A DNA stretch of 14,210 bases from Amoebophrya sp. AT5.2 (lineage: Eukaryota > Sar > Dinophyceae > Syndiniales > Amoebophryaceae): assembly GCA_005223375.1 (NCBI GenBank), contig RXOD01005418.1, forward strand, positions 1 to 14,210. Reading direction: 5' to 3'. The translations under genes were made by a program, and so were the position numbers. Numbering within the stretch: the first letter of the stretch is position 1; the number at the start of each line of letters is the position of its first letter. This document shows positions 7,720 to 14,210 of the stretch, one piece after another. Below the pieces are notes generated by a model, which was given only the letters and a program-made list of their open reading frames with translations, did not search any database and was not told the DNA's origin.

Positions 7720-10700
7720 TCACATCATCCCCATCCCCGGGCCCATACCTGGACCCATGCCCATACCTCCCATCATCCCATTCGGCATTCCTGGGTTGCC
7801 TCCCATCATCGGGTTTCCTGCGTGTGGCGCGTTTCCGATTGCCAGATGCCCGAAGCCGCCCGGCCCCCCCATCATGCTCGGGCCAGATGGTAAGAAAGTA
7901 GCGGTATCACTTTGGCATCAGTAAAACAGCTGGCGGCGGGGTGACCATACAACGGCACCGCGCTGCGAAGATGGTGGCATCCGCCCCGGGGTCGTGTCAC
8001 CCTTCTACCCCGTGGCTTCTTCCCACCTTCCCACCCCCCGCCCAACGGTTCGTCTCTGCGAGGGTGCCAGCTCAAGTCTCGACATCGAATGGGGTCGCTC
8101 GCGTCGCGCCCCAGACACCAATCCTATCAGACCGCCCTAATCGCAAGCACCCGCCATCTGCTAAGCCCAAGCGCCTATAGCCCTAGTGGTCGCCCCCCAT
8201 CCTACTAGCCTCGAGGTTGCTTTCTAAATGGAAATCGTAATACTAGTTGCCTTACCTTACCATCTCTGTACCACCATTCCTACCCATCCCTGCTCCCATT
8301 CCGTACTCGACGAAGTCGTTGTTGGCGGATTTTTGTTGTTCCTTTTCCTTTTCGTCCTTCTCCACCTTCTTGTCCAGGCCGTCTATCCTCGCTGTGTACT
8401 GCTTCACCGACTGAATGATGTACGGCATCGCCGCATCCATAAACTGGTTCCGCCACGCCAGCTCCAGCACCACGTCGGGCTTGAGCAGCGAGTAGCACGT
8501 GAACAAAGACGCCGTGAACGATGGCTTGTCGTTCTGCGAGATGAAGTACTGGATCTGTGGAGGGTTTTGATAGAAGTTGTTGTGTTTCGGGATTTTGATT
8601 GGCCATGGCAGCTTGCTTCCACCACTGCTCGAATGGGTGGATCAAAACTTCCACAATTTGTATCAAACAATACCAGTTCCAGTGCAAGTTCCGCGTTTCC
8701 GCTATCCCGCGCTGTTTCCATGGCGTCTTTGAAGATTTTGTCGTTTTTCGAGAGTTCGATGGCCTTCGCGTACTTTTTGTTCTTTTTGTACACCAAACTC
8801 GCGATTCGCCGCATCTCAAGAAGCTCGTGGTTTTCCAACCGGCTCGCCAGGGATAGTTGGTCCAGGTTCTCGTACTCGTCGATCGACTTCCGCAGCGACT
8901 CGTAGTCCTCCGCTTCCAAGTAAAGCTCGTTCAACGCCTCGTTTACGGCCTGAATGTTGTGGCTCTGCACCTGCTTCAGGTAGTTCTGCACCAAAGGCAG
9001 GTGCCCAATCTCGCGCATCTGCGTAACCACGCGAGCGTGGTCGACCTGTGGTCGGCGATTTTTATAGGGCTTTATCTTTATTTTTGCCCAGAGTTCGACG
9101 TGGTCCATGCGAATAGCCATAGGAAGACCGCCCTATAAATGCCTCCGTCGGTCTGCCTTATCGCGTATATAAGCCGACTATTCGCGTGCCCGCGCGGCTG
9201 TTTCGCTACCCTCGCCAACTGGTCACAGAGCAAAGTACTTCTTCCAACATGATAGCGCCAGACAAATGAACCGCAAATCGCCTCAATCATCATAGCCGAA
9301 TTCTTATTCTTCTATAAGTAAATCTGTACCTTGCTCTCGATCGTTTTCATGAGTGCGTCCAGCAACAAAGGCTGTTCTTCGATGTAGAAGGTGATCGCTC
9401 GGTAGAGCAGTTCCGTGTTGGCCACTTTTTGCATGACGAACAAGAACTGGTCGTGCGAGAAGGCCACCGGCGAGTGCTGCATCATACAGTTCGCCGCCGA
9501 GTCGTACTCGTCGTAGTGCGTGTACAGGTGCACCGCCTCTTCCCAGTGGTTGTGCCGCTCGCAGGCGCGGATCACCTTCGGGATGTTGCACTTCTGCGTG
9601 TTCAGCTTGATTATGCCGCGACCAGATGGTAAGTGGTAGAAAAGCCACCATGGTTTTGTGCAACCCCCTACGGCTAAAAATGAATCACACCCCTGGGCAG
9701 CGTTATATTAATATTTTACCCAGTTGTGCTTTCAGGCCCTTTCCCCATGGCAGTCAGAGGCCATTTCCGCTACATAGCCTCTCCCGACCCCCCGTCGCTG
9801 TACCCCCCATCACCTACCCCGCGCCCCCATATAGTACCCCCTACCCCCCATCGAATGGCCGGCCCATTTCTTAGAAAAACGCCCCCGACCCCTTCGCGCC
9901 GGGTTGTATCACCTTCGGGATGCTGCACTTCTGCGTGCTTACCATAGGTACCCACTTACCATCGGATCTGGTCCGGTCATATTGATGAAGTCCATCAGCT
10001 TCTCCGGCTTGTATTTCGAGTACAGAATCGCGAGTTCCGTGTACATGCCCACGTGCGCGCGCTCCGCGGAGAGCCCCGCGTCCAGCAGCTCGATCAGCTC
10101 CTCGGCGTACCCGTGCTTTTCGTACTGCGCAATCAACTCCTCCAAGTGGTCCGGGTGCACAATAATCGCCATCCCGGCGACGGAAGCGCAGCGGAACTCC
10201 TTGGCGGCGACGCAGGCGACTGAGACCTCCTTCCACACCTTCGGGTTGTTGGCCTTCTTAGCCGCCTCCACGGCCTGCGTATATTCCTCCAGCTTCACGT
10301 GACAGGAAGCGAGCGTCTATGGAAGAGGGAGGAAATTTGCCCCTGATGGAAATGGATTTTTCCGAACGCGATTTGGGACGTAGAGTAAGAAAGTCTACTC
10401 GCGAAATCTACGTATGACCCTGCCGCACCATGAGGGAGTCGCTGATAGATTAATTTCCTAGGGGTGTCCACGTGCCAAAGCCAGCCATGGAACGCCGCAT
10501 ACAGTATGGGGGAAAGTTTCTGCCATAGGTCTCGCTCTAATCTCAGGGCCCCTGCCGATCGAGGAAGTTCCCCGATTACGGTCGACAGCTAGCTAATGCC
10601 GATAGACTCCCGAAACCCCGACCGCCTCCCCAAAACTCTACAACTTGAGAAAGTATGTATTAGTGGGAACCAAATAAATTAATAGGGGCAAATTTCCAAT

Positions 10701-13700
10701 TCGCCCTAGCTTCGCGTTGTTGGAGATCGACTGGAACAACAACTTCGCCGCCTTGAAGTTTTGCTCGCCGAAGAGCCGGTCGCCGATCCCCTGACAGTTC
10801 GCCGTGTTCGTCCCGGAGACGAACTCCTCCAAATCAACTAAATTGTCGGTCTTCGCGTAGCTGTAGACGAGCTCGGAGTCGAGGTGCTGGTCCTTCTGCT
10901 TGGTCCGCGCCATCTTTAAATAGGTGACCAAGTCCTCGTATTTTCCCTCCCGCTCGGCGACGGAAATCACCTCCGCGTAGTCCGAAGCGTCCTGCGCCTT
11001 GATGTACGAATCAATCGCGTCCGCGACGGCACCTGTTTGGGGAGGGAGGTGGGTGTGGAGACTTGGTATATTTGGCGATGGATCATGGTGCGTTGCTGAG
11101 AGGTAGTTCTCACTGTATTTACAAGTATGCTCCGGCTTGTTCTCGATGGGGGAAGGCGCGGGGGGAGAGGTCAAGAACGCGCGCACAAAACCATCTAGGT
11201 AAAGCTACTTACTAAGCTATGTTGAGCAACATGTTTCTTCCATCGGCCAAGCACTAGATTGAATTGCACTTGCAAATATCAGGCGGAAGTATCGTATAGC
11301 CTCTTAGGCACCTGCTGCGAGGTATGCCTTTCCGAGTTTGGACCAGACAACTCCTTCGTTGACCCTTGCAGCGTACTCGCTCGCCCGTTCCAGGGATTCA
11401 ATGTTGAGCAGCAGCACGTCCATCGCCTCCGGGTGCATGTCCTGCTTCTTGTAAATCACAAAAGCCTCCTCGTACAGCTTGTACTCGGGACCGAGCGCCA
11501 CCTTCGCAATCTCGGGCCCGTTGTAGCACGTCAGCCGGTTGATGTAGTCCATCACACGGGATTTGGCTTAGAGAGCGGAGCCATAGAGGACAAAAAATTG
11601 GGAGTGCTTCGGTTTGGATTGGTTTGATATTGATTTGCCGATTGCGGTTCCTAGATGAGGACAAAAGGCAGCATCGGTGATCTTGATCTCTTGCGGGAGG
11701 AGACAGCGCATGACCCACCGCCATCGAAGCCTAGAGAGCTGTAGACCGGGCGCCGGATGGGGGAAGGCTCAGGACAGGAAGGATCGGCAGAACCAGGACC
11801 ACGCCGCTACCCCGCATACCTGAGACTCTCAAGCACCGCCCAACCATAGGTAGCGAAGTCCGTGAGTGAATGCTGCCTGCGCAAACGCAATGGCTCGCGT
11901 AGCTAGCACTTAGTACAATCGAATGGTCACAATTAAAAATTCCAAAAGCCCATTAATCTGCATCCGATAGCTCATTTATTTTGTCCTCCTCCATTTTCCT
12001 AATTGTCCGCGCGGATGGCTGTGAGTATGAGGAGGTTCTGGAGGTTGCGGGCGTTGGCGAACTCCGACCTGTGAAGCACGATTTTTTCTAGGAGCTCGAT
12101 CAGTTCACTGTGGAGTTCCGCGGAGATGAAGGCCTTCACCGTCACGGAAACCTCGTCCGGGTTGGTGCATTCGGGTAAAGCGCTGCTGATGGTCTGGTCG
12201 ATGGTCTTCCGCCGGTACTCGTTCTCCGGATCGAGGACCGTAGCCCAAAGTTCTGGCGACTTTCGCTCCACCAGGTACTTCGCCTGGAGCTTGAACAAGC
12301 CATTCTTGTTCGTGGTTGCTACCAGCGGCTCGTCGCACTGGCCCCAGGCCCGCTTGTACGCCGTGTACGCCAAATGCGGGTCCCGCTCCTCGCAGAACTT
12401 GCCCACCACCAGCGAATCGTAGTACTGGTTGTTTTTCAAAAAGGTCTCCGGGTCTCTCTCCTTAGAGGGGTGAAAAACCCATTTTTGGCGGTCCATTATC
12501 GGCCAGATAGATGATTCGCCTATTGCCGAGACCGAATACGATGATGGAAATACGAGGATGGAAATAGAAGACAGCACAGGAAAATGAGCCGACTCATTCT
12601 TGTCAGACCCCCTGCCCGTCGCTTTGCGGCGCTAGCTCCCTCCCTAGCAGTACCGAGCACAATGTATGAGACCAAATGCGAGACCATACACAAGACAAAA
12701 TACGCGACCAAATACGAGACAGCACAAGCCACCCACTGCCCACATCATACCAGACCAACTAACAGACGAACTACAAGCCCGCCACCACCAGAACACTGCC
12801 CAGGAAAATGGGTTGATCCCCTCCTTAATCCCCGTTTCGATGCAGATCATGGCCAGCGCGTTGTGCAGCGGCTTCTCCTGGTTCCCCTCGCTCACGCGCG
12901 CCTCGAGCCACGGCTGCAATAATCTCAACCTATTCCTCTTCTCGCACTCGGAGACGAGGGATTCCACGGGACAGGCGGAGCGGACGGCCTGGAGCAACTG
13001 CTTGATGAAGTCCTCGGAACAATCCAGATCGATCAGCGTGCCAACGAACTTGGGAGTGTTCAGAGGATTCACCTTCACCACGTACACCTCGATGTACTTC
13101 AGCAGCTGGTTGTTGTACCTGGGGGGGCGATGGTTGGGGGATTGCGATTGGAATGGGGGATGGTTTGAATTGGCCAATGGGGGAGTGTTTGAATTGGAAT
13201 TTCAGCGAGGTGAGCGGGTGAGGGGTGAGCAGAGAGAGAAAGAAAAGGGTATGATTGGTTCAATCCAATGTCACGAAGCTAAGCAACTGCACGCCCCAAT
13301 TTTCTAGGTGCGGCAGTTAAGAAACTTCGCATTTCGTGTGCGAGCCCGCGCTAGCCGGGAAAACAGGCAGAAAGCTGCGATACTGTTCCCGGCTGACGGT
13401 TAAAGTGGCAGAAACTCGCAATGTGGTATCGCACTGGAACAAACTGCAACGGAAAAATCAATACAAGTAGGTCGCCAGCTCCTCGATGAATCCGTGGAGG
13501 TCGCAAACGTAGATCAGTGGTCGCGGGTCCGGCAGCTTCTCCCCCTTCAGAAAGTCTTTTACCTGTCGTTCGTCCGATATTAAACGGATGAGTCTGCTAA
13601 ATACGTCGACAACGAATTACCAATTTCGACAAGCGGAACCTAGGCTCTATATCAAATAACCAAACCGGACATGATATAAAAACCGATGGTCTACTAAAAC

Positions 13701-13891
13701 TCCTAGCTGATCGCTATAGGTTAAACTTAAATCCGTACCTTCACTGGATCGTAGCTTTTTGGGTTGTCTTTGAGCACTCGCTCCACCTCCTGTACGTTGC
13801 CCAAGCGGCTGGCCGCCTGGATGTACTTGAAGATGACGTCGGGCTGGCCCTCCCCGATCTGGCTTGAGATCGCTCCAACGAAGCAGATTAC
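7720..13891 (-). CDS. CLTC-like: Clathrin heavy chain, C-terminal part (11 exons, 5' end outside the window)
   Basis: Exons in order: about 13891-13739, 13562-13465, 13118-12824, 12460-12003, 11562-11312, 11032-10708, 10311-9982, 9606-9330, 9045-8674, 8554-8283, 7867-7720. Exons 2-11 join into 942 codons including TGA at 7722-7720, about 990 residues in view of a protein usually near 1,650-1,700. Clathrin heavy chain forms the legs of the triskelion coat for endocytic and Golgi vesicles. Family landmarks appear in order: [187 protein letters not shown] and [19 protein letters not shown] charged trimerisation region and a Gly/Met-rich tail follow. KRAWGQCD carries two extra residues (AW) relative to animal and plant RGQCD. 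The visible part covers the leg repeats and hub; the N-terminal propeller is outside. Confidence 0.95.
7868..8282 (-). mobile_element. Clathrin intron 10, introner-like
   Basis: GATGGG lies at both edges (8288-8283 in exon 10, 7873-7868 before exon 11). The ends carry inverted GATGGTAAG motifs: GAGATGGTAAGG (8266-8255, minus) and CCAGATGGTAAG (7883-7894, plus). Removing one repeat copy with the element joins GAGMG to GPGGFG in frame, giving a Gly/Met/Pro-rich tail that ends at TGA 7722-7720. Using the GTAAGG as donor with the nearest AG (GAG before CATGATGG) puts exon 11 out of frame. Without splicing the protein would end at a TAA just inside the intron. Confidence 0.7.
8555..8673 (-). other. 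Clathrin intron 9, canonical GT-AG, 119 nt
   Basis: The donor is CTG|GTATTG and the acceptor CCACAG|ATC. The join LALEL + IQYFI matches the family spacing (ELLQWF in human). I see no terminal inverted repeat. Confidence 0.9.
9046..9329 (-). other. Clathrin intron 8, canonical GT-AG, 284 nt
   Basis: The donor is AAG|GTACAG and the acceptor CCACAG|GTC. The join ESK + VDHAR matches the family RLDHTR site. The exon ends share only AGGT, a normal proto-splice context. Confidence 0.9.
9607..9981 (-). mobile_element. Clathrin intron 7, introner-like, same family as the gene A intron
   Basis: ATCAA is present at both edges (9986-9982 in exon 7, 9611-9607 before exon 8). On the minus strand the element begins TATG (9981) and ends CATA (9612). 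The ends are inverted repeats: ACCAGATCCGATGGTAAGT (9972-9954, minus) and ACCAGATGGTAAGTGG (9621-9636, plus), with a four-base insertion in one arm. Removal with one ATCAA gives [15 protein letters not shown], the length of plant LMEHIKLFSTRLNIP. The GTAAGT in the arm could instead pair with ATCAAG|CTG in frame, but that adds NMTGPDPM in place of the K. Confidence 0.8.
9908..9937. repeat. 30-nt copy of clathrin exon 8 inside intron 7
   Basis: Positions 9908-9937 match 9571-9600 at 29 of 30 bases, same orientation. The 9571-9600 copy is coding (around [10 protein letters not shown]). The other copy sits in the intron, just inside the inverted repeat next to exon 7. Intron A shows the same arrangement. 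Confidence 0.9.
10312..10707 (-). mobile_element. Clathrin intron 6, introner-like with a perfect 14-bp inverted repeat
   Basis: GGAAATTTGCCCCT occurs on the plus strand at 10331-10344 and on the minus strand at 10697-10684, close to both ends. Exon 6 ends GAAGCT (10713-10708), and GACGCT (10317-10312) precedes exon 7, five of six bases alike. Removing the element with one copy joins [15 protein letters not shown], the length of plant NWAKLAVTLVKLQQF. An AG acceptor (CATAG|ACG) would add one Thr and would need a CT donor. Confidence 0.75.
11033..11311 (-). other. Clathrin intron 5, GT-AG with an 8-bp direct repeat
   Basis: The donor is GCAG|GTGCC and the acceptor ACAG|GTGCC, so CAGGTGCC is repeated at both edges. 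The join [13 protein letters not shown] fits the family. I see no clear inverted repeat. It may be an older insertion whose duplicated target supplied both splice signals. Confidence 0.8.
11563..12002 (-). mobile_element. Clathrin intron 4, probable introner-like element
   Basis: Imperfect inverted ends start TTAG on each side and include a shared GAGGACAAAA (11586-11595 plus; 11988-11979 minus). Exon 4 ends GCGGACAA, and GCCAA precedes exon 5, so only CAA is repeated. Joining there gives [14 protein letters not shown], the length of plant [14 protein letters not shown]. The alternative acceptor CTAAG|CC would need an AT donor. Ends are uncertain by a few bases. Confidence 0.6.
12461..12823 (-). 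mobile_element. Clathrin intron 3, introner-like, GA-AG ends possible
   Basis: TAAGGAG is repeated at the edges (12827-12821 and 12464-12458). Inverted ends follow: GGGGATCAACCCATTTT (from about 12819, minus) and GGGGTGAAAAACCCATTTTT (from about 12467, plus). Splicing as AAG|GAGGGG...CTAAG|GAG gives [16 protein letters not shown] donors are known in dinoflagellates. The loop is about three residues longer than in animals and plants. Confidence 0.7.
12668..12727. repeat. Degenerate 12-bp tandem repeat, five units, in clathrin intron 3
   Basis: Five successive 12-base units resemble GAGACCAAATAC. They lie inside the intron and have no coding role I can see. Confidence 0.6.
13119..13464 (-). 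other. Clathrin intron 2, canonical GT-AG, 346 nt
   Basis: The donor is TACTT|GTATTG and the acceptor CCCCAG|GTAC. The join [13 protein letters not shown] matches plant HYLYTNNMLRYIE in length. I see no inverted ends. Confidence 0.9.
13563..13738 (-). other. Clathrin intron 1 of those visible, canonical GT-AG, 176 nt
   Basis: The donor is AAG|GTACGG and the acceptor CGACAG|GTA. The join [15 protein letters not shown] matches human YDPERVKNFLKEAKL without gaps. Confidence 0.9.
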
Positions 13892-14210
13892 AGGTCAGAA
13901 CAATGCATCTGTTTACACATCTTTTAAAAACCAGACGTCACGAGCGACCCGATGTGGTCTGGGATCCATGCCGCTCGATTGCCAGGAGGCGTTCGCGTCC
14001 GGCATCGGGGGGGAAAGGTGTCGGGGAACCTGGAGATGAGCCATTCTAAAGTGGAGGGGGGAGATCATGCAACAGCTGGAGAGATCCAAGCAGAACGCGA
14101 AGGAGGAAACAAGACCAGGAATCGACACCAGGACGGAAAGGCTACAGGACCCACAGCGAGGCGGCGCCCTTGCTTCCAGAAGCACATGGCTCAGCAGGGT
14201 GCCAAGGCCA
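13892..14210. other. Probable intron upstream of the first visible clathrin exon
   Basis: The clathrin frame meets TGA at about 13897-13895. The exon must start downstream of it, but no AG acceptor lies between that stop and the conserved FVGAISS stretch, so this may be another non-canonical junction. A minus-strand ORF at 13913-14185 has no clathrin similarity that I can see. I find no upstream exon before the right edge. Confidence 0.4.

Noticed and set aside
8250..8290. Clathrin ending at the TAA near 8253
   Set aside because: That stop lies inside an element with repeat edges, and an in-frame Gly/Met tail typical of the family follows at 7867-7720. A retained-intron form is still possible.
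8228..8905. 225-codon ORF on the plus strand
   Set aside because: It is antisense to clathrin exons 9 and 10, which match the family residue by residue; its Leu/Val/Arg-rich composition is typical of a shadow.
9304..9955. Two minus-strand ORFs sharing [10 protein letters not shown]
   Set aside because: The shared peptide is the out-of-frame translation of the 30-nt exon 8 segment and its intron copy, not a real protein repeat.
12666..13307. 213-codon ORF on the plus strand
   Set aside because: It lies across clathrin exon 3 and intron 3 on the opposite strand, shadows the conserved coding frame and has no motif.
13913..14185. 90-codon minus ORF upstream of the first clathrin exon
   Set aside because: No clathrin-like residues, and the frame is separated from the exon by a stop; treated as intron sequence.
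1..14210. tRNA, rRNA, CRISPR array or bacterial operon
   Set aside because: No cloverleaf, rRNA-like or spaced-repeat pattern was seen; split clathrin exons show this is eukaryotic nuclear DNA.

Overview
The window is nuclear DNA of a eukaryote with intron-rich genes. Every gene I can support lies on the minus strand. The anchor is the 3' part of a clathrin heavy chain gene, in at least 11 exons. I infer an alveolate of the dinoflagellate lineage, possibly a parasitic Syndiniales such as Amoebophrya. The reasons are genes all facing one way, many introns without GT-AG ends that look like inserted elements with inverted ends, and pyrimidine tract plus CAG signals just upstream of three start codons, as spliced-leader trans-splicing would need. 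The organism call is inference; the exon structure is read from the sequence.

Layout from right to left, in the direction of transcription. Clathrin heavy chain occupies about 13891 to 7720 and its 5' part lies beyond the right edge. Exons 2 to 11 join into one frame of 942 codons including the stop. Next come a decayed or unresolved membrane-protein fragment (7520 to 7044), a 262-residue four-helix membrane protein, gene B (6752 to 5637), a 1.4 kb spacer with two doubtful small ORFs, a 520-residue paralog of gene B, gene A (4228 to 2260), a 0.6 kb AT-rich spacer with an inverted repeat, and a long disordered protein (1655 to beyond the left edge).

The most interesting signal is in the introns. 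In clathrin, introns 1, 2, 5, 8 and 9 are ordinary GT-AG introns. Introns 3, 4, 6, 7 and 10, and the single introns of genes A and B, instead have terminal inverted repeats and, mostly, short direct repeats at their edges. Their exons join in frame, with the residues expected from homologs, when the element plus one direct-repeat copy is removed. This is what introner elements, DNA-transposon-like units that become introns, look like. Gene A's intron and clathrin intron 7 share about 110 bp of internal sequence in opposite orientations relative to their genes. Both also carry near their 5' end a 26 to 30 nt copy of the exon that follows, which I cannot explain from known introner biology.

Genes A and B encode membrane proteins of one unrecognised family, with a shared LYARH motif before the first helix and a shared last helix ending in YSKFL. 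Nothing in the window links them functionally to clathrin. I see no rRNA, tRNA, CRISPR or prokaryotic features.
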